From the NCBI GenBank assembly GCA_937877455.1, contig CALFIU010000028.1, positions 1 through 35,528 of the forward strand: DNA of 35,528 bases, in the 5' to 3' direction. Position 1 is the stretch's first letter; every line of letters starts with the position of its first letter. Of the stretch, positions 25,287 to 33,004 are shown piece after piece. The notes beneath the pieces were generated by a model. It was not told the origin of the DNA and did not search any database. It worked only from the letters and a program-made list of their open reading frames with translations. A program made the translations under genes and the position numbers. This DNA is from an uncultured Bacteroidales bacterium (GTDB taxonomy: Bacteria > Bacteroidota > Bacteroidia > Bacteroidales > UBA3824).

Positions 25287-26285
25287 TTAAAGGGAATTGC
25301 GCAAAATTATTTTTGTAGGTATCTGAATGTTTATGTTTTGCCCTATTAAAACAAATTCTGCCGCTTTTTTCCCCATTTCGTCAAAATCTGTTGATATTAC
25401 AGTAATACCGTTTTCAACATATTTTTTCATTGGCGTTTCGTTATACGAAATAACACCTGCGTCAACACCAGGAGTAAATTTTTTTGCCGCGCATTGATCG
25501 AGAAACATAGCCAATGTTCTATCGCTAACCAAAAAGTAAAGCTCACCGCTGTTTACGTTAAGCTTTTTAGAATCCTTTAACACCTGAAAGTCAATTTTGT
25601 ATGCTTTGCAAAATTTTTCAAAATATTCAACAGTTTCTTTTGGGTGGTCGGTGAATTCTGGATACAAAAATATAAATTTTTTGTATTTTTTGATGTTTTC
25701 GACATATTTTTCCAATTCTTGATAAACACTTTTTCCAAAGTTTTGATACACCCTTGATACTGAATTTTCGCGGCAATGTATATTCCAATCAATTAGAAGA
25801 AGTTTTTCTTTTGGTATTTTTTTTATTATTTTTTCTATTCTTCGGTTGTCGAAATTCATTATAACATATTTTGTATAACGTCCGATACTTTCTTTTACGG
25901 CATTTTCAAAAACATTGATGTTGTAGTGATGAAATCTTATGTCGAGCGATATATCTTGTGGTAATGCTTTGCGAAACGAGTGATAAAGCACTTCTTTGTA
26001 GGCTTTAAATGTGTCTAATAGCAAAAAAACTTTGCTTTCTGGTTTGGCTGCAAAATATCCACGAGTTGGAACAGAGTCTATAAGCCCGAGTTTTTTTAAT
26101 TGTGTATATGCTTTGTAGACGGTATCGCGACTTACTCCACATTTTGAACTCATTTGATTTACCGATGGAAGAAGTTCGCCAACTTTTATGCTTCCGTCGT
26201 TGATACCTGTTGATATAGCTTCCACTATTTGGCGGTATTTGAGGTTTTGAGCCTGAGAATCAACTATTTTTTTGATAATTTCCAT
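25287..26285 (-). CDS. GntR-type transcriptional regulator with LacI-like effector domain
   Basis: A 332-residue regulator. The start is the ATG at 26285, giving MEIIKKIVDSQAQNLKY; codons further upstream encode a Lys/His-rich stretch unlike the family and would lie over the -7 element. The winged helix-turn-helix (about 10-75) contains GELLPSVNQMSSKCGVSRDT, VYKAYTQLKKLGLI and TRGYF, typical of GntR proteins. The remainder (about 85-330) resembles a periplasmic-binding-protein / LacI sugar-sensing domain, with ISYNETPMKKYVENGITVIS and IDFDEMGKKAAEF-like segments. It diverges from the glycogen-type operon across 181 bp, so I infer that it may regulate that operon or itself in response to a sugar. 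The 122 bp between it and the HTCS gene hold nothing recognisable. Confidence 0.88.
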   Translation of the reverse strand: MEIIKKIVDSQAQNLKYRQIVEAISTGINDGSIKVGELLPSVNQMSSKCGVSRDTVYKAYTQLKKLGLIDSVPTRGYFAAKPESKVFLLLDTFKAYKEVLYHSFRKALPQDISLDIRFHHYNINVFENAVKESIGRYTKYVIMNFDNRRIEKIIKKIPKEKLLLIDWNIHCRENSVSRVYQNFGKSVYQELEKYVENIKKYKKFIFLYPEFTDHPKETVEYFEKFCKAYKIDFQVLKDSKKLNVNSGELYFLVSDRTLAMFLDQCAAKKFTPGVDAGVISYNETPMKKYVENGITVISTDFDEMGKKAAEFVLIGQNINIQIPTKIILRNSL

Positions 26286-26315
26286 TGTATAACTATGCTG
26301 TGCTGTTGTGTGATG

Positions 26316-26323
26316 CAAATTTA
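26316..26323 (-). promoter_or_regulatory. possible -7 element for the GntR-type regulator gene
   Basis: The minus strand reads TAAATTTG, a match to TAnnTTTG, 31-38 bp upstream of the ATG at 26285. No TTTG is found at the expected -33 spacing, so the call is tentative. No matching element was found for the divergent operon on the plus strand. Confidence 0.4.
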
Positions 26324-26466
26324 TTGTTTTTTTTGATAAACCTTGTTTTTTTACAAAAAAAAATTTGCAAAACAAATATAAAACATTTAATTTTAGAAAT
26401 TATTTGAAAATGTTTAAGGTTCAAAAAATATAAAGTTAAAGTGTTGTAAGTCAATAGTTGTCGGAA

Positions 26467-28317
26467 ATGATTGAGATAAACCTATCTGAAATAGGAAAGA
26501 TATTAGACCTTGGTGTTGCCTTGGCAAAGGAAACTTTGCATTGCAACCGACTTGGCGCATGTATGGCATCTTCATCTATATTGTGTAACACGAGAAGTTG
26601 GCATGGTATGTTATCCATTCCAGACGATAATAATGGTGGGTTGAGAGTTTTGTTGTCGAATACCGATGATTGTTTGATTAGCAACGGCCGACAATTTTAT
26701 ATTTGCACTCGTAAATATCCAAATTTATACCATCCAACTGGGCATCAGTTTATTTATTCGCTTACCGACAATCCTATACCACAGGTAAATTATCAGATAG
26801 GAAATATTAGGCTAAAAAAAGAAGTGTTGCTCTGTCAAATGGAGAATACCGTTTTGATAAGATATACCCTCGATAATGCTGAGCAGCCTGTTGTATTGCA
26901 AATTAGACCATTGGTAGCATTTAGAAATGCTGACAATTTGCTTAGGTTAAGAAAAGAGCAACTCACGGGGCATCAGAATGTGCGCAATGGAATACTTTAC
27001 AAACCAGCACAAAAAGGATTACAAATTTTTATGCAAACCAGTATTAAAAGCGAGTTTGTAACAGCACCAGATTGGAATTACAATGTTGAGTATATCAAAG
27101 ATCAGGCGGATGGTAGGCAATATCAAGAAGACTTGTTTATGCCGGGTTTTTTTGAGGTAGTGCTTACGAAAGGTAGCCAATTGATATTTTCGGCATCAGC
27201 CAAACGTCAAAGTCCCAGTACTCTTAACGAGATGTTTGATAATGAGTTGATGGCACAAAAAAAACGTATTGGCTATGGCGATGAACTTAAATATCTTGCC
27301 AATCAGTTTGTTTGCCAACGAAAAAATCGTACTTATATTATAACTGGTTTTCCCGATACTAAAGTGTCGCCGTGTAAGGCTTTTCGTGCGGCTCCAGGGC
27401 TATTACTTTCTGTTGGTAATGTTGATGGTTTTTTGAGTGTGTTGAACACTATGCAGGCTTATTTTAGAGTGAGAAGTATTGCTTTGCAAGTGCAAAAAAT
27501 GGAACCAGAAACACCTTTTTGGTTTTTATGGGCATTGCAACAATTATATTTTTCGCAGGGCAATGCCGTTAATATATTCAACTCTTTTGAATATATTATA
27601 AAACGTATAGTACAGCGTAGTTCAGAAAATACTTTACCAGGGATTTATATTGGAGAATTTGGTGCAGCAAAATTGGAAAATAATGATGAAAAAAATTATA
27701 TTTCAGAACTTAATGCGTTGATATATAATGGTTTAATGTTCGCTGCTGATTTATCCCTTACAGCAGGAAAACAAGAACTATCGGTAAAGGCGCGTATGGT
27801 GGCCGATAGAATAAAAGATAGTTTTAGAAGAAATTTTGAGGATTCGGTTGGTAATACAATTGCTTGTCAAATAAAAAATGGAATAAAAGATTTTACAACT
27901 TGTCCAGCTAAATTGTTGCCGTTTGCTTTGCCTTATAGTGTTGCAAATGCGTATTTAGCATCGCCAGTACTTGCTGAGTTGGAAGATAATCTTCTTACAC
28001 CATACGGATTGAGAATGCTTTCTCCTTGTCATCCCAACTATAGTCAAGAAACTGGATATGTTGTACCTCAGTACTCTGGTTTTTTAGCCGAGTTATATTT
28101 GCGTATTTATGGTGCCAATGGGATAGACAAAGCTGAGAAGTTATATCTCAATTTTGACCCTTGTAATGGCTACAATGGCAACCTTATTTGTGAAAAATAC
28201 GATGGTACACCGCCTTATACTCCCGATGGGGCTGTGATAGACTCGGTGGCGGTGGCGGAGATTGTTAGAATTAAAGCATTGATAGATAAGTATAAAAAAA
28301 CGGTTATCATAAAATAG
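26467..28317 (+). CDS. glycogen debranching enzyme homologue (GH133-like), catalytic motifs degenerate
   Basis: This 616-residue homologue of bacterial glycogen debranching enzymes has an N-terminal domain retaining NRLGACMASSSILCNTRSWHGML (27-49), equivalent to the usual NTRxYHGLL element. The C-terminal (alpha/alpha) domain is recognisable from FWFLWALQQLYF (351-362), ELNALIYNGL (414-423) and LLTPYGLRMLSP (509-520). The sites I remember as catalytic or near-catalytic are altered. The GYPW...GRDT region reads GFPDTKVSPCKAFRAAPGL (294-312). The TWMDA motif is absent around 393-406. The YHQGTVWPW motif reads YSQETGYVVPQ (525-535), and the C-terminal QAWSVAE reads IDSVAVAE. It may be a pseudoenzyme or a very divergent enzyme. 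The ATG at 26467 is preferred over the TTG at 26458. The synthase gene follows after 2 bp. Confidence 0.82.
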   Translation: MIEINLSEIGKILDLGVALAKETLHCNRLGACMASSSILCNTRSWHGMLSIPDDNNGGLRVLLSNTDDCLISNGRQFYICTRKYPNLYHPTGHQFIYSLTDNPIPQVNYQIGNIRLKKEVLLCQMENTVLIRYTLDNAEQPVVLQIRPLVAFRNADNLLRLRKEQLTGHQNVRNGILYKPAQKGLQIFMQTSIKSEFVTAPDWNYNVEYIKDQADGRQYQEDLFMPGFFEVVLTKGSQLIFSASAKRQSPSTLNEMFDNELMAQKKRIGYGDELKYLANQFVCQRKNRTYIITGFPDTKVSPCKAFRAAPGLLLSVGNVDGFLSVLNTMQAYFRVRSIALQVQKMEPETPFWFLWALQQLYFSQGNAVNIFNSFEYIIKRIVQRSSENTLPGIYIGEFGAAKLENNDEKNYISELNALIYNGLMFAADLSLTAGKQELSVKARMVADRIKDSFRRNFEDSVGNTIACQIKNGIKDFTTCPAKLLPFALPYSVANAYLASPVLAELEDNLLTPYGLRMLSPCHPNYSQETGYVVPQYSGFLAELYLRIYGANGIDKAEKLYLNFDPCNGYNGNLICEKYDGTPPYTPDGAVIDSVAVAEIVRIKALIDKYKKTVIIK

Positions 28318-28319
28318 AA

Positions 28320-29828
28320 ATGAAGGTATTAATGTTCGGGTGGGAATTTCCACCCCACATATCAGGAGGATTGGGTACTGCATGTCATGGAATAGTGTCG
28401 GGATTGGGAAAATTGCCAGACACAAAGGTTATTTTTGTAGTTCCCAAGGTTTTTGGCGACGAAAAAGCCAAAAATACAGTTTTTGCGGGGGCTAACAAAT
28501 TTGTAGAAAAACATACTACAATTTTAAATAGGAAGGTAAGGATAGCCGTTGAACAACCTCCAACTTTAGAAGAAAAGGTAATAATAAAACATAAAACCAA
28601 AACCTCTTGGCAAGAAGCAAAGGAAAAACTTATTTACATAGAAACCGCGTCAATGCTTCATCCTTACATGCAGGCAGAGCAGATAGAGCGAATACTTGAA
28701 AGAAAACGTATCAACCCTCAAACGGTGCATTTCGACGAAGAGGGTAGGATGGTGGCTATGGTGGAAGGTAAAGAAAAAATTATTGAGATAACATTTCAAG
28801 ATTTACAGACTGTTGAAAAAACAGAAAAATTTGAGTTTACGGGTAAGTATGGAGCTAATTTATATAATGAAACAGGAATGTTTGCAAGGGTAGCATCAAA
28901 ACTTTCGCAGAAGTATGATTTTGATGTAATTCATGCCCACGATTGGCTTACATACGAGGCAGGCATTGCTGCCAAAAACATTAGCGGAAAACCGTTGGTA
29001 ATACATGTTCATGCAACAGAGTTTGATCGTAGCGGTGGGGCAGTAAACCACCGCGTGTTTCAAATAGAAAAACATGGTATGGAATGTGCCGATGCCATAA
29101 TAACAGTTAGCAATTTAACCAAAGATATTGTTGTAGAAAAGTATGGTATTAATCCCAAAAAGGTATTCACGGTTTATAATGCTGTGGATTTTAAACCGGA
29201 TAAGAAAAAATATACCAAGCCTAAAGGCGAAAAACTTATTACTTTTTTGGGTCGTATAACATATCAAAAAGGTCCAGAATATTTTATAGAAGCGGCTTTT
29301 TTGGTGTTGCAAAAACTAAAAAACGTACGATTTGTAATGGCGGGCAATGGTGATATGTTTCATAGAATGATAAGTAGGGCAGCGCAACTTGGGATTGCCG
29401 ATAAGTTTCATTTTACGGATTTTTTGAAAAAAGATGAAGTTCGTCATCTTTTTGCTGTTAGCGATGTGTATGTTATGCCATCGGTTAGCGAACCATTTGG
29501 TATAGCACCGCTTGAAGCCGTAAAAAGCAATGTGCCAGTTATAATTTCTAAACAATCAGGGGTTGCGGAGGTGTTAAAACACGCAATAAAAGTTGACTTT
29601 TGGGATGTTAACGCCATGGCAGATGCTATTTATGGGCTTGTGAAATATCCAGCGTTGAGTAAGTTTTTTATTCGTACGGGTCGCGAAGAGGTTAATCGCC
29701 TTAAATGGGATAGTTGTGCTGTAAAAATAAATGAGGTTTATAAAAAAGCAGAACAATTGAGCAAAACACCACATATTGAAACAAAAACGGTGTGGCAAGA
29801 AGAATCTGAGATTGCAACGTTAGTGTAA
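28320..29828 (+). CDS. glycogen synthase-like glycosyltransferase (GT5/GT4 type)
   Basis: This 502-residue GT-B glycosyltransferase is of the kind that accompanies debranching enzyme and GH57 genes in Bacteroidetes. The N-terminus MKVLMFGWEFPPHISGGLGTA has the SGGLG loop at 15-19. HAHDWLTYEAGIAAK begins at residue 205. The stretch HATEFDRSGGAVNHRV, the linker motif ITFLGRITYQKG, and the E-x7-E motif SEPFGIAPLEA (E391, E399) are all intact. It would transfer glucose from a nucleotide sugar to an alpha-glucan. Unlike both neighbours it shows no sign of catalytic decay. It starts 2 bp after the debranching homologue and ends 41 bp before the GH57 gene, so the three form one operon. Confidence 0.88.
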   Translation: MKVLMFGWEFPPHISGGLGTACHGIVSGLGKLPDTKVIFVVPKVFGDEKAKNTVFAGANKFVEKHTTILNRKVRIAVEQPPTLEEKVIIKHKTKTSWQEAKEKLIYIETASMLHPYMQAEQIERILERKRINPQTVHFDEEGRMVAMVEGKEKIIEITFQDLQTVEKTEKFEFTGKYGANLYNETGMFARVASKLSQKYDFDVIHAHDWLTYEAGIAAKNISGKPLVIHVHATEFDRSGGAVNHRVFQIEKHGMECADAIITVSNLTKDIVVEKYGINPKKVFTVYNAVDFKPDKKKYTKPKGEKLITFLGRITYQKGPEYFIEAAFLVLQKLKNVRFVMAGNGDMFHRMISRAAQLGIADKFHFTDFLKKDEVRHLFAVSDVYVMPSVSEPFGIAPLEAVKSNVPVIISKQSGVAEVLKHAIKVDFWDVNAMADAIYGLVKYPALSKFFIRTGREEVNRLKWDSCAVKINEVYKKAEQLSKTPHIETKTVWQEESEIATLV

Positions 29829-29868
29829 TATTCGGACGAAAAATATTAATTTTTTAATACGAGAAAAT

Positions 29869-31152
29869 ATGAAAACAATTTGCCTAAATTTTAACATACA
29901 CAAGACCTATATTCAACGGAAATATAGATTTTTTGATATAGGCACAAATAATTATTATTTCGACGATTTTGCCGATACAGCTCAGTTACAACGTGCCGAG
30001 GCCAATTGCTTAAAACCTGCTTGTGAGATGTTGCTCTCGCTTATAAAACATAACAAGAAAAATTTTAAGTTTTCGGTTACGATTTCGGGTTCTATGCTTG
30101 AGCAATTGGAGAGAGATTGCCCTGTTGTTGTGGATTTGTTAAAACAAATGGCTGCAACAGGTTGTGTAGAATTTATTTGTACGCCCTACAATCATTCGCT
30201 TGCTGCTTTAAAAGATGTGGACGAATTTAAACATCAAGTAAAACAACATTCGCAAACATTGGCAAGAATGTTTGGGGTTAAGCCAAAAACATTTCAAAAT
30301 ACTGAACTTATTTTTAGCGATCAAATTGCTAAGGTTGTTGAGCAAATGAAATTTCAAACAATGCTTGTTGAGGGAGCAGGAAGAAGTTTGGATTTACGTG
30401 GACCAAATTTTGTTTATTTTGCGGGTGCGGCAGAAAAACTTAAGGTTTTGCCAAGAAACCAAGGTATTTCTCAACTTATGGAAAATGGGTTGAAGGATAA
30501 CAAACTTTTTTCGCCGTTGTATTTTGCTAATCAACTTTTTCAACAAGACGAATACGATAACGTAATTAACATTCGTATTAACTACGAAGTGCTTAATACT
30601 GCGGTATTTAATAATCGTGATGTACTTTTGTTTTTTAAAAATCTTACAGAAAAAATAATAGGTTCTGGTGTTTATAAATTTGCTACCCCGTCGCAAGCGA
30701 TTAAGGAATATCAGCCTGTGGCACCTTTTACTGCAAGTCATCCTATTTCGGGTATGAATAAGGAACACAATATGCAACCTTGGCTTGGTAATGAACTTCA
30801 ACAAGAGGCTTTTGACAAATTATATGCTTTGTCGGATAAAATGAAGTTGGTAACCAACAAAGTTCTTTTGAAAATTTGGGAAAAAATACAGTGTTCCGAC
30901 TATTTTTACTACATGAGTACCCAGTTTTTTGAAAATCTTGATTACAACTACAAGCCAAACCCGTATCAATCGCCATACGAAGCATTTATCAATTATATGA
31001 ATATTCTTGGAGATTTTGAAAGGCGTGTAAACCAACATATTGAAAATACGCAGGCAAATACCTTGACTGATAAGCAAATAGATGAAAAAATTAAGTTTTA
31101 CGAAGAAGAAATCCGTAATCTTAAAAACACTTTAAAAGAGCGTAAAAAATAA
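29869..31152 (+). CDS. GH57 family protein with altered catalytic motifs
   Basis: A 427-residue GH57-family protein (alpha-amylase / branching type), cytoplasmic with no signal peptide. The nucleophile motif is retained as FQNTELIFSD with E146, and the C-terminal WLGNELQQEAF (305-315) matches. Other GH57 motifs are altered. The HQP of motif 1 reads HKT (11-13). ETYAHS reads TPYNHS (105-110). The acid/base motif, remembered as MDYETFGEH, reads INYEVLNTA (237-245), with asparagine N238 replacing the catalytic aspartate. SWADEERDxxAWLGN reads SGMNKEHNMQPWLGN. The C-terminal 35 residues form a coiled coil (DEKIKFYEEEIRNLKNTLKERKK region). Loss of the acid/base predicts little or no hydrolase activity. 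It is the third gene of the glycogen-type operon. Confidence 0.85.
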   Translation: MKTICLNFNIHKTYIQRKYRFFDIGTNNYYFDDFADTAQLQRAEANCLKPACEMLLSLIKHNKKNFKFSVTISGSMLEQLERDCPVVVDLLKQMAATGCVEFICTPYNHSLAALKDVDEFKHQVKQHSQTLARMFGVKPKTFQNTELIFSDQIAKVVEQMKFQTMLVEGAGRSLDLRGPNFVYFAGAAEKLKVLPRNQGISQLMENGLKDNKLFSPLYFANQLFQQDEYDNVINIRINYEVLNTAVFNNRDVLLFFKNLTEKIIGSGVYKFATPSQAIKEYQPVAPFTASHPISGMNKEHNMQPWLGNELQQEAFDKLYALSDKMKLVTNKVLLKIWEKIQCSDYFYYMSTQFFENLDYNYKPNPYQSPYEAFINYMNILGDFERRVNQHIENTQANTLTDKQIDEKIKFYEEEIRNLKNTLKERKK

Positions 31153-31192
31153 TTTGTTGATATAAAGCAATTTTTTTGTTAAGCTATTAAAA

Positions 31193-31990
31193 ATGAAAAT
31201 AAAAGTAGCTTTTATTACTTGTGCAGTTGTTTTCTTGGCGTTTGTTTTGGAGAGTTGTTTTGGAGAAAAGTCTGATGTACTTAGTGGGGAGTTTTCTGTT
31301 GGGGAAAATAAAAAAGTAAGATTTTCGAGAGGCAATCTTCAATATAAAGTTGATACAAAGACGTATAAATTTGCAAATAATCAGTGGGAAGTGTTAGATA
31401 TGTCTAAAAACAGTCAGAAAGAAAGCATATCTGGTTTTTGTGATAGATTTTGTTGGGGATCGGGCGACAATCCTTTTTTTCAACCTGACACTTTTGTTGA
31501 TTGGGGTAATAAAATAATTGAGAAGGGTGATATTATCGGTCTTTGGCGTACTTTGTCAGCTGACGAATGGAATTATTTGATTAATAAACGCTTAAATTGT
31601 CGTCAACTTGTTGCTTTTGGGGTTGTAAATAATGTCGGTGGAATGATTTTGCTGCCTGATAATTGGGTTTTGCAAAATGATTTGGAGTTATTTACTATTT
31701 CAAGTGATTCTATGTGTATTATGCCAAATATGATTGTGTTGAGAAATGACGATACTACAGACTATGTAAAAAAGAATATTTTTTCTATAGAAAAATGGAA
31801 ATCATTTGAAGACGCCGGGTGTGTGTTTATGCCATTTAATCAGCTATCTTTTGGTGATGAGGTTGGTGAATATTGGACCACAACCGACGAATATCTATCT
31901 TTTGATAAGAGATGTATTTGGCCAAAACGTGGTTGTATAACTAATGCTTTAAAAATGTCTGTTAGGTTGGTCAAAGATGTTGAAAAATAA
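31193..31990 (+). CDS. FISUMP-domain lipoprotein
   Basis: A 265-residue secreted lipoprotein. The signal peptide ends at LESC (C22). The mature part contains the sequence marks of the Fibrobacter succinogenes major paralogous (FISUMP, TIGR02145-like) domain that is abundant in Bacteroidales: KVRFSRGNLQYK near the start, FCWGSGDNP, WRTLSADEWNYLI, VNNVGGMILLPDNW, AGCVFMPFNQ, EYWTTTDE and the terminal SVRLVKD. The function of these surface lipoproteins is unknown. The domain is compact and complete in a single copy. It starts 40 bp after the GH57 stop, with no recognisable promoter in that gap. Its 3' end abuts a hairpin that would act as a terminator on the opposite strand. Confidence 0.8.
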   Translation: MKIKVAFITCAVVFLAFVLESCFGEKSDVLSGEFSVGENKKVRFSRGNLQYKVDTKTYKFANNQWEVLDMSKNSQKESISGFCDRFCWGSGDNPFFQPDTFVDWGNKIIEKGDIIGLWRTLSADEWNYLINKRLNCRQLVAFGVVNNVGGMILLPDNWVLQNDLELFTISSDSMCIMPNMIVLRNDDTTDYVKKNIFSIEKWKSFEDAGCVFMPFNQLSFGDEVGEYWTTTDEYLSFDKRCIWPKRGCITNALKMSVRLVKDVEK

Positions 31991-32020
31991 AAAACTACCC
32001 TCCAATGTTGTTGAGGAGGG
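31982..32020 (-). terminator. minus-strand intrinsic terminator belonging to the gene remnant
   Basis: CCCTCC (31998-32003) pairs with GGAGGG (32015-32020) across an 11-nt loop. Only on the minus strand is the stem followed by a T-rich tract (TAG then TTTTTTATTTTT, read from 31997 down to 31983). It lies 11 bp beyond the stop codon of the minus-strand remnant at 32031, so it is most likely that gene's original terminator. Confidence 0.7.
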
Positions 32021-32030
32021 CTGTAATGTG

Positions 32031-32216
32031 TTAATAACAATCTCCAAAAGAGATTTCAGAAATTGCAGTATCTTCGTATTTTGCGCCTGGATAAACATCA
32101 AGAATTTCAAATTTTATACTAAAACTTTGTTGTATTTCTTTCCCTAAAAGGTTTAATTTAAGGGCTTTATATTCAAATTTTTTCGATAAATTATTGTGAT
32201 AAATAGATTTAGTTTG
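32031..32216 (-). pseudogene. 3' remnant of a secreted-protein gene (C-terminal beta-sandwich / NADase-type glycan-binding-like domain)
   Basis: The minus strand is open for 61 codons ending at TAA (32031-32033) and has no ATG start. The translation includes KKFEYKALKLNLLG followed by FSIKFEILDVYPGAKYEDTA and ISEISFGDCY. The pattern IxDVYPGxKYxDTxISEI is one I remember at the C-terminus of NADase-type glycan-binding / discoidin-like domains in Bacteroidetes secreted proteins. A proper terminator follows it. The frame closes upstream with a stop at 32217-32219, and the upstream DNA is now the start of the plus-strand nucleosidase gene. I infer that the rest of the gene was deleted or replaced. 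Confidence 0.65.
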
Positions 32217-32945
32217 TTAGCTGTTGTTTTTGTATTGACAATCAATTGGTTGTATGCAGCCAAAAATAGGGTAGGATTGTTGGTTGCGGTAGAGATTGAA
32301 AGTGTTGTTTCAAAATATGGACATCCTGTAAATAAGGAATTTGCGGGAGGATTTGAAGTTTTGAGATATAAAAATAAGTATTACGAACTTTGTGTTGTAA
32401 ATAGTGGGGTTGGAGAAATTGCGGCTGCAGCGGCAACGCAGATGTTGATAGACGTTTATGATGTAAAAATGGTTGTAAATTTTGGCGTTGTAGGTGGGTT
32501 GACAGAAGAAATGAGCCTTGCAAAAACTTGTATTGTAGAAAAGGCAGTTCATTATGATTTTGATCTTTCTCAATTGGATTCTGTTGCTATAGGACAATAT
32601 CCAAATTTTATGGATATTTATCTTTATCCCGATAAAACTTTGATAGAAAAAGCGTTATCTATATGTCCATACTTAAAGAAAGTTACTTGTGCTTCTGGTG
32701 ATAAATTTGTTTCTTTGCCAGAAGAAAAATCTAAACTTCATCGTGATTTTGGTGCAGATATTTGTGAAATGGAAAGTGCAGCTATTATTTTAACTTGCAA
32801 TCGTAACAAAATACCTTGTTTATTGATAAAAGCAGTTTCTGATTCTTTTGTTGGAGGCGGTGGGGAGTTTTATTCCGAATTGAAAAAAACTTCTGATATT
32901 TGTTTTTTTGTTACAGACAAGCTAATCAAGGAAATGAAATTGTAA
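32196..32945 (+). CDS. MTA/SAH nucleosidase-like protein with N-terminal signal peptide
   Basis: This phosphorylase-superfamily protein resembles 5'-methylthioadenosine/S-adenosylhomocysteine nucleosidase. The catalytic residues are present: E35 in VAVEIES (E. coli E12), M192-E193 in CEMESAAI (M173-E174) and D216 in KAVSDSF (D197). GVVGGL at 98-102 and VNSGVGEIAAAAATQ at 68-82 are family features. Unusually, the enzyme core begins at about residue 24 after a hydrophobic stretch, SLLAVVFVLTINWLYAA, which looks like a signal peptide. No ATG is available: the start is GTG at 32196 or TTG at 32214. The substrate could differ from MTA, and export would be odd for this enzyme. The 205 bp upstream are occupied by the minus-strand remnant, so the native promoter may have been lost. 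Confidence 0.8.
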   Translation: MINRFSLLAVVFVLTINWLYAAKNRVGLLVAVEIESVVSKYGHPVNKEFAGGFEVLRYKNKYYELCVVNSGVGEIAAAAATQMLIDVYDVKMVVNFGVVGGLTEEMSLAKTCIVEKAVHYDFDLSQLDSVAIGQYPNFMDIYLYPDKTLIEKALSICPYLKKVTCASGDKFVSLPEEKSKLHRDFGADICEMESAAIILTCNRNKIPCLLIKAVSDSFVGGGGEFYSELKKTSDICFFVTDKLIKEMKL

Positions 32946-33004
32946 TAAATATGATATGTTAATTTTTTTTGTAAAGTTCAATTGTTTTAATGGTTATTCT
33001 TAAT

